Origin: Pantoea sp. WMus005
GTDB taxonomy: Bacteria > Pseudomonadota > Gammaproteobacteria > Enterobacterales > Enterobacteriaceae
Length of the DNA stretch: 64,000 nucleotides
Reading direction: 5' to 3'
Assembly: GCF_013415305.1 (NCBI RefSeq)
Contig: NZ_JACBXU010000001.1
Location: 1,302,001 to 1,366,000, forward strand
Under the pieces are notes generated by a model. It ran no database searches, had not been told where the DNA came from, and saw only the letters and a program-made list of their open reading frames with translations. The position numbers and the translations under genes are program-made. Numbering within the stretch: position 1 is the first letter of the stretch; each line of letters starts with the position of its first letter. Positions 17,263-28,354 of the stretch are shown one piece after another.

Positions 17263-19650
17263 TCAATCCCTCAAGGTTGCCTGGAATCGCTCTTTTAATG
17301 CCGCAACGCATTTGCCAACGGTCGCGGCAATCTCCTCTTCTTCGAGTGTCCGGCTGGTATCCTGCAAAATCAGGCTGATTGCGAGGCTCTTGTAGCCCTC
17401 AGAAACGCCCTTACCGCGGTACACGTCAAACAAGTTTACGCCAACTACCTGATTTACGCCAACTTTCTTACACTCCGCGATGATATCTGCTGCAGGCACG
17501 TTTTCAGCCACCACAACGGCAATGTCACGACGGTTCGCCGGGAAGCGAGAAATCTCGCGCGCGTCAGGCAGGACGCGGTCTGCGACCTTATTCCAAAGCA
17601 GTTCAAAGACTAAGGTGCGGCCATTGAGATCAAGCTTACGTTCCAGCTCAGGATGAACCACGCCGATAAATCCGATATGTTCATCATGCAAATAAATCGC
17701 CGCGCTCTGTCCTGGATGCAACGCCGGATTCACTTCAGCCCGGAAGCTGATGTCATCCAGTTTGCCGGTTAAATCGAGCAGCGACTCTAAATCGCCTTTC
17801 AAATCATAGAAGTCAACTGTCTGACGCGCCAGATCCCAGTGCTCTTCAACGCGGTTACCGCTGATGACGCCAGCCAGCATAAGCTCCTGACGGATACCTA
17901 AATCCGCCTGCGTATCCGGCACAAAGCGTAAGCCGCTCTCAAACAGACGCACGCGACTCTGCTGACGGTTCTGGTTGTAGACCACCGCGCTGAGCAAACC
18001 CGTCCAGAGTGACAGACGCATCGTCGACATATCGCTGGAAATCGGGCTTGGCAGTAGCAGCGCCTCTTCACCTGGATGCAGTAACTGCTGGATTTTCGGA
18101 TCGACGAAGCTATAGGTAATCGCTTCCTGATAACCTTTGTCCACCAGCAGGTTTTTAGCGCGTTTCAGCGACAGATTTGCTTCGCGATGCTGAGTCATAA
18201 CCAGACCAGCCTGCACCGGCACATCCGGAATATTGTTATAGCCGTAGATACGGGCCACTTCTTCAACCAGATCTTCTTCAATCGCCATATCGAAGCGCCA
18301 GGCCGGAGCGACAGCCTGCCACTGCCCTTCACCCACAGTCACTTCGCAGCCGAGACGGGTCAGAATATCAGTGACCTGCTCATCCGCAATCACGTGACCA
18401 ATCAGACGGTCCAGCTTTTCACGACGCAGCATAATGGTCGCCGGTACCGGCAGGGCTGCCTGATGGGTCTGATCGATGATCGGGCCCGCTTCACCGCCGC
18501 AGATTGACAGCAGCAGCTGGGTAGCACGCTCCAGCGCGGTATGTTGCAGCGCCGGATCAACGCCACGCTCGTAGCGATGTGACGCATCGGTATGCAGACC
18601 GTGACGACGGGCGCGGCCGGTGATAGAGAGCGGATCGAAGTAAGCGCACTCGAAAAGGATGTTCTGCGTTTCGCCGTTCACGCCCGAATGTTCGCCACCA
18701 AAGATACCGGCCATGGCCAGCGCTTTCTGATGATCGGCGATGACTAAGGTGTCACTCTGCAGGCTGGCTTCAGTGCCATCCAGCAGCGTCAGCTTTTCGC
18801 CCTCTTTCGCCAAGCGAACCACGATACCGCCGTCAATGCGGTCGAGGTCGAAGGCGTGCATCGGCTGGCCCAGTTCCAGCAGGACGTAGTTGGTGATATC
18901 CACCACCGGATCGATTGAGCGAATGCCACAGCGACGCAGCTTCTCTTTCATCCACAGTGGCGTAGCCGCCGCGACGTTAATCCCCTTCACTACACGGCCC
19001 AGATAGCGCGGACAGGCTTCAGTTGCATCAACCTGAATCGGGAATGTTTCATTCAGCGTAGCCGCGACAGGTTGCATCTCTGGCACGTTCAGCGGTAAAC
19101 CGTTCAGCACGGCGACATCACGGGCGATACCGATCAGACCCAGGCAGTCGGCACGGTTAGGCGTGACGCTGATTTCAATAGTGTTGTCGTCAAGTTGCAG
19201 GTAAGTGCGGATGTCAGTACCCACCGGCGCATCGGCGGGCAGTTCAATGATGCCGTTGTGGTCGTCGGAAATACCCAGCTCGGAGAACGAGCAGAGCATG
19301 CCTTCAGATGGCTCGCCACGCAGTTTGGCCGCTTTGATTTTGAAATCACCTGGCAGCACGGCGCCCACAGTCGCGACGGCGACTTTCAGCCCCTGACGGC
19401 AGTTCGGCGCGCCACAGACGATATCCAGCAGGCGATCGCCGCCCACGTTGATTTTGGTCACGCGTAGCTTGTCGGCATTCGGGTGCTGGCCGCACTCCAC
19501 CACTTCACCGACTACGACGCCGTGGAATGCGCCGGCAACCGGATCAACGCCGTCAACTTCCAGACCGGCCATGGTGATTTGTTCAGACAACGCGGCGCTG
19601 TCCAGGGCTGGATTTACCCATTCGCGTAACCAGAGTTCACTGAATTTCAT
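17263..19650 (-). CDS. pheT: Phenylalanyl-tRNA synthetase beta subunit
   Basis: PheT forms the alpha2-beta2 synthetase with PheS. The 795-residue protein has the family domain order: N-terminal tRNA-binding OB fold (residues 40-150, [15 protein letters not shown]), B3/B4 editing domain (about 210-385, [25 protein letters not shown] segment), B5 domain (about 400-475), catalytic-like module and C-terminal anticodon-binding FDX-ACB domain. It lies 14 bases downstream of pheS and is controlled by pheM attenuation. Confidence 0.98.
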
Positions 19651-19664
19651 TGGATATCCTGCCC

Positions 19665-20666
<1,002 letters not shown>

Positions 20667-20722
20667 TCAGGCTGGTCAGTTCTCGTTGGGACCTGCCGGT
20701 CCAATATACTTACGCCAGAAAC

Positions 20723-20749
20723 AAAAAAGCCTCCACGAGGGAGGCTTTC
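20723..20749 (-). terminator. pheST attenuator terminator
   Basis: On the minus strand the stem AAAGCCTCC/GGAGGCTTT is followed by a run of Ts, between pheM and pheS. In E. coli, ribosome stalling at the pheM Phe codons prevents this hairpin and lets pheST be read. Confidence 0.88.
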
Positions 20750-20795
20750 AGCGCGATTTTTCGTTTCTTCTCTTATGCGCAAAAGCCCCCGAATG

Positions 20796-20840
20796 TCAGG
20801 CGCTAAAGTAAAAAAAGAAACGGAAAATAGCAGCATTCAT
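20796..20840 (-). CDS. pheM: PheM, phenylalanine-rich leader peptide of the pheST operon
   Basis: A 14-residue peptide, [14 protein letters not shown], with five Phe residues. It differs from E. coli PheM ([14 protein letters not shown]) only at the last position. It lies between rplT and pheS and upstream of the attenuator. Translation of its Phe codons senses charged tRNA-Phe. Confidence 0.95.
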   Translation of the reverse strand: [14 protein letters not shown]

Positions 20841-20877
20841 GCTTGCGGTTACCTTGTCATGCTATACAGGGGGTACT

Positions 20878-20906
20878 ATTGAAATGCTCAGCGACGAAAA
20901 AGTCAA
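20878..20906 (-). promoter_or_regulatory. Promoter of the pheM-pheST operon
   Basis: On the minus strand there is a -35 TTGACT (reverse complement of 20901-20906), a 17-base spacer and a -10 TTCAAT (reverse complement of 20878-20883). It lies between the rplT terminator and pheM, the expected place. Confidence 0.55.
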
Positions 20907-20930
20907 TCTTTTGCGTAAGTTACAGGCAAT

Positions 20931-20955
20931 AAAAAAGGGAGCAAGCTCCCTTTTC
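20931..20955 (-). terminator. rplT intrinsic terminator
   Basis: The stem AAAAGGGAGC/GCTCCCTTTT reads on the minus strand into a T-run (reverse complement of the A-tract at 20931-20936), just after the rplT stop. It separates the infC-rpmI-rplT unit from pheM. Confidence 0.85.
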
Positions 20956-20963
20956 CATCTGAC

Positions 20964-21320
<357 letters not shown>

Positions 21321-21364
21321 TTAGCTCTCCTGTTTAATATTCTGAATTAATGAAAAAAATTTAC

Positions 21365-21586
<222 letters not shown>

Positions 21587-21661
21587 TTAATAACATGACC
21601 CAGACAGGCGAACAGTTAACCGCACAGCGCGAACGCTGCGCGGTAAATGCTACTTGAAAGC

Positions 21662-22213
21662 CTACTGTTTCTTCTTAGGAGCGAGCACCATGATCATCTG
21701 GCGGCCTTCGATCTTCGAAGGGAAGGATTCGACAATGGCCAAATCCAGATCTTCACACAGGTCTTTACGGACGCGGTTAAGCACTTCCATACCGATCTGC
21801 TGGTGCGCCATTTCACGACCGCGGAAGCGGAGCGTGATTTTGGCTTTATCGCCTTCTTCCAGAAAGCGAATCAGGTTGCGTAGTTTGACCTGATAGTCGC
21901 CATCATCGGTTCCAGGACGGAATTTGATTTCCTTAACCTGAATAACTTTTTGCTTCTTCTTCTGTTCCTTAGAAGATTTGCTTTTTTCATAGAGGAACTT
22001 GCCGTAATCCATGATGCGGCAGACCGGCGGTTCGGCATTCGGGCTGATTTCGACTAAGTCGCCGCCCGCTTCCTCGGCTTTTTCCAAAGCTTCGCGTAAT
22101 GTGACAATGCCAATCGGCTCGCCATCCATGCCTGTTAAGCGCACTTCGGTAGCACGGATTTCACTGTTAATTTTGTTCGGACGCGTAGGTAGTACTCGTT
22201 TTCCGCCTTTAAT
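21662..22213 (-). CDS. infC: Translation initiation factor IF-3, AUU start codon
   Basis: IF-3 binds the 30S subunit and checks start-codon and initiator-tRNA pairing. The coding region starts at a rare ATT codon (reverse complement of 22211-22213) with GGAGG eight bases upstream. The N-terminus then reads (M)[19 protein letters not shown]. The total is 183 residues, against 180 in E. coli. The AUU start is the classical basis of IF-3 autoregulation, because IF-3 discriminates against its own start. The thrS stop lies only 3 bases upstream, so the genes are coupled. Confidence 0.97.
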   Translation of the reverse strand: MKGGKRVLPTRPNKINSEIRATEVRLTGMDGEPIGIVTLREALEKAEEAGGDLVEISPNAEPPVCRIMDYGKFLYEKSKSSKEQKKKQKVIQVKEIKFRPGTDDGDYQVKLRNLIRFLEEGDKAKITLRFRGREMAHQQIGMEVLNRVRKDLCEDLDLAIVESFPSKIEGRQMIMVLAPKKKQ

Positions 22214-22216
22214 ACT

Positions 22217-24145
22217 TTATTCCTCCAATTGTTGAAGATTTCGGCTGCGAATCTCTTGCTGAAGTTTCTCAACAAACACATCGACATCCATCGACCCAAG
22301 GTCTTTACCACGGCGGGTGCGAACGGCCACTTTGCCAGCTTCCACCTCTTTATCACCGCAGACCAACATATAAGGGACGCGACGTAATGTGTGCTCGCGG
22401 ATTTTAAAGCCTATCTTCTCATTTCTCAAGTCTGCCTTCACACGAATGCCAGCATTCTGCAGCTTACGCGTCAAAGACTCAACATATTCTGCTTGTCCAT
22501 CGGTAATATTCATTACCACGACTTGCAGCGGTGCCAGCCAGGTTGGGAAGAAACCGGCAAATTCTTCGGTAAGAATACCGATGAAACGCTCCATTGATCC
22601 CAGAATCGCACGGTGAATCATCACTGGCGTCTGACGATCATTGTTTTCACCCACATAGGTTGCTTCAAGGCGTTTTGGCAGGGAGAAGTCTAGCTGAACT
22701 GTTCCGCACTGCCAGGCGCGATCAAGACAATCGTACAAAGTGAACTCAATTTTAGGACCGTAGAATGCGCCTTCGCCTGGCTGGAACTCAAACTCAATAT
22801 TGTTTTCGTTCAGCGCGGCAGCCAGATCTTCCTCGGCACGATCCCACATATCGTCTGTCCCAATGCGCTTCTCAGGACGGGTGGATAACTTCACCACAAT
22901 CTTTTCAAAGCCGAAGGTGCTGTACATGTCATAAACCATGCGGATACAGCTGTTCACTTCGTCACGTACCTGCTCTTCTGTGCAGAAGACGTGTGCATCA
23001 TCCTGGGTAAAGCCACGTACGCGCATCAGACCGTGTAGCGCACCTGATGGCTCATTACGGTGACAGCTACCAAACTCTGCCATACGCAGCGGCAGGTCAC
23101 GATAAGATTTCAGACCCTGATTAAAGATCTGAACATGCCCAGGACAGTTCATTGGTTTGATGCAATATTCACGGTTCTCAGATGAGGTGGTGAACATGGC
23201 TTCTTTATAGTTTTCCCAGTGCCCGGTTTTTTCCCACAGGACGCGATCCATCATAAATGGACCCTTAACTTCCTGGTACTGGTACTCTTTTAATTTGCTA
23301 CGGACAAACACTTCCAGCTCGCGGAAGATGGTCCAGCCATCATTATGCCAGAAGACCATGCCTGGTGCTTCTTCCTGCATGTGGTAGAGATCCAGCTGCT
23401 TACCGATCTTACGATGGTCACGCTTCGCCGCCTCTTCCAGACGTTGCAGATAGGCTGCCAGCTGCTTTTTGTCTGCCCATGCGGTGCCATAAATACGCTG
23501 CAGCATTTTATTGTTGCTGTCGCCGCGCCAGTAGGCACCGGAGATTTTCTGCAGTTTAAAATGATGGCAGAACCGCATGTTCGGCACGTGCGGACCGCGG
23601 CACATGTCGACATATTCTTCGTGATGATACAGGCCAGGCTTATCATCATGGCTGATGTTTTCATCAAGAATGGTGGTTTTGTAAATCTCGCCACGCGCCG
23701 CAAATACGTCGCGGGCTTCCTGCCAGCTGACCTTCTTCTTCACCACATCGTAGTTGGTTTCAGCCAACTGATGCATGCGTTTTTCCAGCAGGTCGATATC
23801 TTCCTGGGTCAGGGTACGATCGATGTCGACATCATAATAGAAGCCATTATCAATGACCGGGCCAATCGCCATTTTGGTATCCGGCCACAACTGTTTAATC
23901 GCATGCCCTAACAGGTGCGCACAGGAGTGACGGATGATTTCCAGACCCGCTTCATCTTTAGCGGTAATAATCGCGACGGCGGCATCTTCAGTAATGGGAT
24001 CAACAGCATCAACCAGTTCACCGTTGACGCGGCCAGCGATACAGGCTTTCGCCAGACCCGGGCCGATGTCGAGTGCAATATCCATGACACTGACAGGGCG
24101 GTCAAACACGCGCTGGCTGCCATCAGGAAGCGTAATTACAGGCAT
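22217..24145 (-). CDS. thrS: Threonyl-tRNA synthetase
   Basis: A 642-residue class II synthetase, the same length as in E. coli. It shows the TGS domain at the N-terminus, an editing domain with [10 protein letters not shown] (about residues 73-82), the class II core with [30 protein letters not shown] and [12 protein letters not shown], and the C-terminal anticodon-binding domain. E. coli ThrS represses its own mRNA through a leader that mimics tRNA-Thr. The roughly 100-base leader upstream here could do the same, but I did not fold it. AAGGAT precedes the ATG at 24145. Confidence 0.98.
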   Translation of the reverse strand: MPVITLPDGSQRVFDRPVSVMDIALDIGPGLAKACIAGRVNGELVDAVDPITEDAAVAIITAKDEAGLEIIRHSCAHLLGHAIKQLWPDTKMAIGPVIDNGFYYDVDIDRTLTQEDIDLLEKRMHQLAETNYDVVKKKVSWQEARDVFAARGEIYKTTILDENISHDDKPGLYHHEEYVDMCRGPHVPNMRFCHHFKLQKISGAYWRGDSNNKMLQRIYGTAWADKKQLAAYLQRLEEAAKRDHRKIGKQLDLYHMQEEAPGMVFWHNDGWTIFRELEVFVRSKLKEYQYQEVKGPFMMDRVLWEKTGHWENYKEAMFTTSSENREYCIKPMNCPGHVQIFNQGLKSYRDLPLRMAEFGSCHRNEPSGALHGLMRVRGFTQDDAHVFCTEEQVRDEVNSCIRMVYDMYSTFGFEKIVVKLSTRPEKRIGTDDMWDRAEEDLAAALNENNIEFEFQPGEGAFYGPKIEFTLYDCLDRAWQCGTVQLDFSLPKRLEATYVGENNDRQTPVMIHRAILGSMERFIGILTEEFAGFFPTWLAPLQVVVMNITDGQAEYVESLTRKLQNAGIRVKADLRNEKIGFKIREHTLRRVPYMLVCGDKEVEAGKVAVRTRRGKDLGSMDVDVFVEKLQQEIRSRNLQQLEE

Positions 24146-24332
24146 TTCATATCCTTATTTGCAGTGGTAAGCCACACGAAAGCTTACATGCAACGTAATG
24201 TAAAATTAGTGACCTGGCGTGATATCAGACCCACATTGTCGGAATGTCACCAGGATTGCAGTGCGGAGCAGATGATAGCAGTTTTCCGCAGCGAGAAAAA
24301 CCCATGCCCTTTTCGCTAAGCCATGGAGAGAA

Positions 24333-24367
24333 CAAAAAAAAGCGGCCTGACACAGTTGTCAGGCCGC
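24333..24367 (-). terminator. ydiY intrinsic terminator
   Basis: A perfect 11-base stem (GCGGCCTGACA/TGTCAGGCCGC, loop ACTG on the minus strand) is followed by a T-run of eight, 27 bases after the ydiY stop. Confidence 0.92.
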
Positions 24368-24393
24368 TCTCAAGACTGCAGGCAAAAATGCGC

Positions 24394-25155
24394 TTACATC
24401 GCGTAAGAGAGCATGATTGAGGTTTTGGTATCGGTACGATCCGGCGCAGATTCTGCCGGATGGTTGTTCCAGCTGACGTTGTAAGCCAGCTTCAGCGCGA
24501 AATGGCTGTTGATCGCCACCTGCAGACCGGTTTCGGAGTTCACTGTGGTGTCTTCTCCGAAGCTGCTCAGCACAGAGACGCCCTGAATGAATTTGGTGGT
24601 ATCGGTCAGCTGCCACTGATAGCTGACTGCGCCATAGCCCAGCGCCTTGGTCTGATGGCCGCCAGCGTGATAATCGTCATAACGTACACCCGGACCTACT
24701 TCCGCACGCAGCGAGTGTACCGGGCCATTCAGAATCTGACGACCATAACCGGCAGTCAGGACATCGCGTGAATCATAACCGTTGAATCGATCGCTTAACC
24801 AGCTCGCCTGTCCAAACAGGTAGTCATACGAATTCAGGTTATAACGTGAACGACCACCGATGTTGTACGTCTCTGACGAGCGCTCATCGTTAGATGAGGT
24901 GTTAGCTGCGTTACCCCACAAGCTGTATGCCATAGATGACTGATACCAGGTCATATTGGTCTGAGCCGTCATTGATGAACTGGTGGTGTTACCGGTTTGC
25001 GCCAGGTATCCCGCAGCAGCAGAACCTTCAAATGGCTTTTTAGCGGTAGAAGGATCATCCATTGATGTAAATACGGCGTTATCGGCCAGTGCCTGGTGAC
25101 AAAAAGCTCCGGCGGAGAGCAAAAGAACAGCAGACAGCTTGTTATAGGCTTTCAT
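24394..25155 (-). CDS. ydiY: YdiY, DUF481 outer-membrane protein
   Basis: A 253-residue secreted protein with a signal peptide (MKAYNKLSAVLLLSAGAF..., cleavage near HQALA-DNAV). The mature part is rich in alternating aromatic residues, as in a beta-barrel, and ends in an aromatic/hydrophobic SYAM. It aligns with E. coli YdiY: MDDPSTAKKPFEGSAAAGYLAQTGNT, NTSSNDERSSE and LTAGYGRQ.LNGPVHS are shared motifs. DUF481 proteins are described as acid- or salt-induced outer-membrane proteins of unclear function. The frame opens at 25218, but the signal peptide and alignment fix 25155. Confidence 0.9.
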   Translation of the reverse strand: MKAYNKLSAVLLLSAGAFCHQALADNAVFTSMDDPSTAKKPFEGSAAAGYLAQTGNTTSSSMTAQTNMTWYQSSMAYSLWGNAANTSSNDERSSETYNIGGRSRYNLNSYDYLFGQASWLSDRFNGYDSRDVLTAGYGRQILNGPVHSLRAEVGPGVRYDDYHAGGHQTKALGYGAVSYQWQLTDTTKFIQGVSVLSSFGEDTTVNSETGLQVAINSHFALKLAYNVSWNNHPAESAPDRTDTKTSIMLSYAM

Positions 25156-25322
25156 TAAATGTGATCCGTGCGACTGTTTAAAAAACGGAGAGTCTGAAGC
25201 GTTTTGCCGGGCATTCAATGCAATTTACGGTAAGTTTTGTAAAAAATTATTAACTTACACAAAATGCCTGGAATTGCCCTGACAACCCCTGTTAATTGGG
25301 ACTCATCTTATTAACGTCGCGC

Positions 25323-25328
25323 ATTATA
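25323..25328 (-). promoter_or_regulatory. Possible -10 element of the ydiY promoter
   Basis: The minus strand reads TATAAT, a perfect -10, about 170 bases before ydiY. The -35 is poor (TGGCTT at 16 bases), so the promoter is tentative. The 25156-25506 interval holds no gene I can support. Confidence 0.4.
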
Positions 25329-25506
25329 GTGCTGCCCGCCTGAAAAGCCAGACGCAACGGCAGAAGATTTTTACGACATGCCGCTGGCTCCTTACAGAGA
25401 TTTACGCTATGCGTCACGTCATAAACACAGCATCTCCTTCATAATTCGCCTGATTTTTCACCATGGTCTACGCTCAGTTCAGTTTCCTTTCCCCCGGAGG
25501 TACCGC

Positions 25507-25827
25507 ATGAGCAGCAATGATTTAACCCGCTATATTGTGACCTTTCATTATCAGGAGTCGGGATTAAGTGACATCCTGGAGCTGACCAGCGCGATGACCG
25601 CCGCCGGTTTGAGTACCACGCTGACGGATGACGAGGGCCATCCTCATGAACTGGGTACGAACAGCTATGGCATTGTCAGCACGCTGGATGCGGAAAATCT
25701 GCGACAGCAGGTCACTGCGGCCGGTGAAAGCGCGCTGGGTCAGAAACCTGAGGTGACGGTTACAACCTTTGAGGAGTATCTGCGCGACGCCGTCAATCAT
25801 CGCCCCGCGACCTCCGCGCCAGAATAA
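25507..25827 (+). CDS. ydiZ: YdiZ, GhoS-type small protein
   Basis: A 106-residue soluble protein at the ydiZ locus (before yniA). The pattern TRYIVTFHYQESGLSDILEL...LTDDEGHPHELGTNSYGI follows the GhoS antitoxin of E. coli (TYVVSFDYPSS...DEYGIPRQLNENSFAI) closely enough to propose the same fold. GhoS is an endoribonuclease that destroys ghoT mRNA in a type V toxin-antitoxin system. No GhoT-like membrane peptide is visible next to it, so the function here is open. The frame runs back to 25378, but GGAGG at 25495-25499 sets the start at 25507. E. coli pfkB, which lies between ydiY and ydiZ, is missing. Confidence 0.82.
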   Translation: MSSNDLTRYIVTFHYQESGLSDILELTSAMTAAGLSTTLTDDEGHPHELGTNSYGIVSTLDAENLRQQVTAAGESALGQKPEVTVTTFEEYLRDAVNHRPATSAPE

Positions 25828-25905
25828 GAGGTGCAATCGCGCGGGTTTTGGTGAATATTTAGGCATCACAATCTGACTTACGCAGCGAATAACGAGGATA
25901 GCCCT

Positions 25906-26799
25906 ATGTGGTCAGCCATTAGTCGTCTGTTAAGCGAGCAGTTAGGCAACGCCGAAATTACCCAACGTCACGCCCTTGCAGGGGGTGATATCCACCCTAC
26001 CTGGCATATCCGCTACGGTGACCACGACGTCTTCGTCAAAAGTAATAGCCGTGAAATGCTCTCGCTCTTTACCTGGGAAGCGGATCAGTTAGCGTTGCTG
26101 GCGCGCACCGGCACAGTTCGGGTGCCCAGAGTCTATGGTGTGGGTCATCATCGTGAAGAGAGCTTTCTGCTGCTGGAGTACATCCGGCCACAGCCGCTTG
26201 ATGAGCAGAGCGCGTATCAGCTGGGTCAACAGCTGGCGCACCTGCACCAGTGGAGCGAGCAGACGCAGTTTGGCCTTGATTTCGACAACAACATCACCAC
26301 TACGCCCCAGCCCAACAGCTGGCTGCGACGCTGGTCGGTGTTTTTTGCCGAACAGCGTATTGGCTGGCAATTGCAGCTGGCGGCGGAAAAAGGCATTCAG
26401 TATGGTGATACTGAACTGATTATTGCTTCCGTGCAGCGGGTGCTCGCGTCACATCATCCGCAACCGTCGCTGCTGCATGGCGATCTCTGGCCTGCTAACT
26501 GCGCAAGCAGTGACAGTGGCCCGTGGCTGTTCGATCCTGCCTGCTACTGGGGCGACCGCGAGTGTGATTTAGCGATGCTGAGTTGGTACCCCGACCTGCC
26601 TCGTCAGATTTACGACGGCTATCAGTCGGTGTGGCCCTTGCCGGATGGGTTTTCGCAGCGCCTGCCTGTCTACCAGCTCTACTATTTGCTAAACCGCGCT
26701 AACGTGTTTGGCGGCCACTGGCCTGGCGATGCACAGTTCGCCATTGGCCAGTTGCTGGATGAAGATGCATTGGGCAACAGTCAGGCCAGACCGGCCTGA
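25906..26799 (+). CDS. yniA: YniA, fructosamine kinase-family protein
   Basis: A 297-residue protein of the fructosamine/ribulosamine kinase family, aligning fully with E. coli YniA (286). The catalytic loop is LLHGDLWPANC (about residue 188-198) and the metal-binding region FDPACYWGDRECDLAML. The family phosphorylates sugar adducts on lysine so that they fall off proteins, a deglycation role. The natural substrate of YniA is not firmly known. The stop codon lies inside an inverted repeat and is the first unit of five TGAC repeats. Confidence 0.92.
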   Translation: MWSAISRLLSEQLGNAEITQRHALAGGDIHPTWHIRYGDHDVFVKSNSREMLSLFTWEADQLALLARTGTVRVPRVYGVGHHREESFLLLEYIRPQPLDEQSAYQLGQQLAHLHQWSEQTQFGLDFDNNITTTPQPNSWLRRWSVFFAEQRIGWQLQLAAEKGIQYGDTELIIASVQRVLASHHPQPSLLHGDLWPANCASSDSGPWLFDPACYWGDRECDLAMLSWYPDLPRQIYDGYQSVWPLPDGFSQRLPVYQLYYLLNRANVFGGHWPGDAQFAIGQLLDEDALGNSQARPA

Positions 26800-26816
26800 C
26801 TGACTGACTGACTGAC
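26780..26816 (+). repeat. Inverted repeat and TGAC tandem repeat at the yniA stop
   Basis: GTCAGGCC (26780-26787) and GGCCTGAC (26793-26800) form a perfect 8-base stem with a 5-base loop over the stop codon. Five tandem TGAC units follow (26797-26816), placing TGA stops in all three frames. There is no U-run, so termination is uncertain. Confidence 0.75.
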
Positions 26817-26828
26817 CGGGAGGGTGTG

Positions 26829-27365
26829 TCAGATAAAGCCCAACAGCGACAGCGCGAAATAACCGGCTATCGCAATCACTACCGGCAGCACATAGAGTGG
26901 GAAGATCTGCAGGAAAATGGTGTGGCGAGGAACGCGCACCTTCTCTTCCAGTTGTTGACGCGTGCGCCCTTCAGGGCCTTTTGCCTGCTCAAGAATCATC
27001 TGATCCTCGATGCCCTCTTTGACATGACGCGCCTGACGTCCCATCCGCGCGCCTGATGACTCCAGCGCCAGGCCGACAAAAATCAGAATATAGATCAGCC
27101 AGAAGCCCAGGTTCATCTGACCGTTAAATTCCGGTACCGGCGAGTTATGCCAGAAGACATTCAGGAACGGCGTGTTAAAACGCAGCATATCAACGATAAC
27201 ATGGACGAAATCGAGCATAACGGCGTCAATGCCTGGCTGCTTTTCGCTGTGCTTAAACATAAAGCTCAGAACAGAAATAATGGTCGACATCAGCGCCACT
27301 AAAAAGAGCACCCAGCCCGCCACTCGCTTAAGGATGGCGATACGGCCAGCCTGTTGATAGGTCAT
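26829..27365 (-). CDS. yniB: YniB inner-membrane protein
   Basis: A 178-residue membrane protein, the same length as E. coli YniB and highly similar (MTYQQAGRIAILKRVAGWV at the start, ending GYFALSLLGFI). Three to four membrane segments are visible at about residues 13-35, 85-105 and 150-175. Function unknown. The open frame reaches 27413, but GGAG upstream and the alignment set the start at 27365. It is convergent with yniA. Confidence 0.92.
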   Translation of the reverse strand: MTYQQAGRIAILKRVAGWVLFLVALMSTIISVLSFMFKHSEKQPGIDAVMLDFVHVIVDMLRFNTPFLNVFWHNSPVPEFNGQMNLGFWLIYILIFVGLALESSGARMGRQARHVKEGIEDQMILEQAKGPEGRTRQQLEEKVRVPRHTIFLQIFPLYVLPVVIAIAGYFALSLLGFI

Positions 27366-27510
27366 AATATCTCCTGAACCCGGAATCCAATTTGCCGTCA
27401 GTCTACCTGCCAAAGGTGAAATTTCCCAAATAAAGCGTGGCCGATCGGGCAGAGAGTGCGCCCGCAGAGAATGATGCTAAGGTAAAGCCGACTTTAAAAG
27501 GAGACTTCTG

Positions 27511-28179
27511 ATGCCCTATCACCGCCCTGTCCTCGCCGCCCTGTTTGATATGGATGGCTTACTGATTGATTCTGAGCCGCTGTGGGATCAGGCTGAGCTG
27601 GATATCTTTTCAACGCTGGATGTTGACCTGTCACGTCGCAGTGAAATGCCCGATACCCTGGGTCTGCGCATCGACCAGACGGTGCGGATGTGGTACGAAA
27701 TACTGCCGTGGCAAGGCCCCTCTCAACAGGAGGTCACCGAGCGTATCATCGCGCGTGCCATGACGCTGGTGGATCAGACACGGCCCCTGTTGCCGGGCGT
27801 CGAAACGGCACTGCAATTGTGCCGGGATCAGGGACTGAAAATTGGCCTTGCCTCGGCATCGCCGCTACGGATGCTGGAACAGGTACTGGAGATCTTCAAT
27901 CTGCGCCACTATTTCGATGTTCTGTCTTCCGCAGAAGCACTGCCCTTCAGTAAACCCCATCCGCAGGTCTATCTCAACGCCGCCGAAAGCCTTGCGATCG
28001 ATGCGCTCAACTGCGTCACGCTGGAAGATTCGTTTAACGGCATGATCGCCACCAAAGCCGCGCGTATGCGATCGATCGTGGTGCCCGCCGCTGAGCACCG
28101 TGACGATCCGCGCTGGGCGCTGGCAGATGTCCGGCTGGACAATCTTACACAGCTCCGTCTGCAGCATCTGCAGGGATAA
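27511..28179 (+). CDS. hxpB: HxpB/YniC, hexitol (2-deoxyglucose-6-) phosphatase
   Basis: A 222-residue HAD-family phosphatase, equal in length to E. coli YniC. The nucleophile motif is LFDMDGLLIDSEPL with Asp13 and Asp15. Motif II is GLASASP, the motif III lysine lies in SKPHPQVYL, and motif IV is LEDSFNGM. E. coli HxpB dephosphorylates sugar phosphates such as 2-deoxyglucose 6-phosphate and hexitol phosphates. AGGAGA precedes the start. Confidence 0.93.
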   Translation: MPYHRPVLAALFDMDGLLIDSEPLWDQAELDIFSTLDVDLSRRSEMPDTLGLRIDQTVRMWYEILPWQGPSQQEVTERIIARAMTLVDQTRPLLPGVETALQLCRDQGLKIGLASASPLRMLEQVLEIFNLRHYFDVLSSAEALPFSKPHPQVYLNAAESLAIDALNCVTLEDSFNGMIATKAARMRSIVVPAAEHRDDPRWALADVRLDNLTQLRLQHLQG

Positions 28180-28184
28180 TCAAC

Positions 28185-28210
28185 AGCCCGCCTGGCGCGG
28201 GCTTTTTTTT
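28185..28210 (+). terminator. hxpB intrinsic terminator
   Basis: The stem GCCCGC/GCGGGC with a five-base loop is followed by eight Ts, six bases after the hxpB stop. Confidence 0.9.
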
Positions 28211-28246
28211 GCCCGTTACCCCTCTCAGTTGATCCCACTCGCAATA

Positions 28247-28267
28247 AAATAAAACAACGTTTCATTT
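28247..28267. promoter_or_regulatory. KdgR-type operator upstream of kduI
   Basis: AAATAAAAC-AAC-GTTTCATTT is a near-perfect dyad (one mismatch) matching the KdgR consensus built on GAAA...TTTC. It lies about 90 bases before kduI. KdgR represses pectin/uronate catabolic genes in Erwinia-type bacteria and is released by 2-keto-3-deoxygluconate. Confidence 0.72.
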
Positions 28268-28354
28268 TTATTGAATTCCCATGCCGCTCTGCCTAAGATG
28301 CCCAAACCGTCCCCTTTCGGGGCATGAATAACCTGACCTGCAGAGAGGCCTGAG

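Noticed and set aside
26797..26816. TGAC repeat as a phase-variation switch
   Set aside because: The first TGA already ends yniA, so a change in copy number would not alter the protein.
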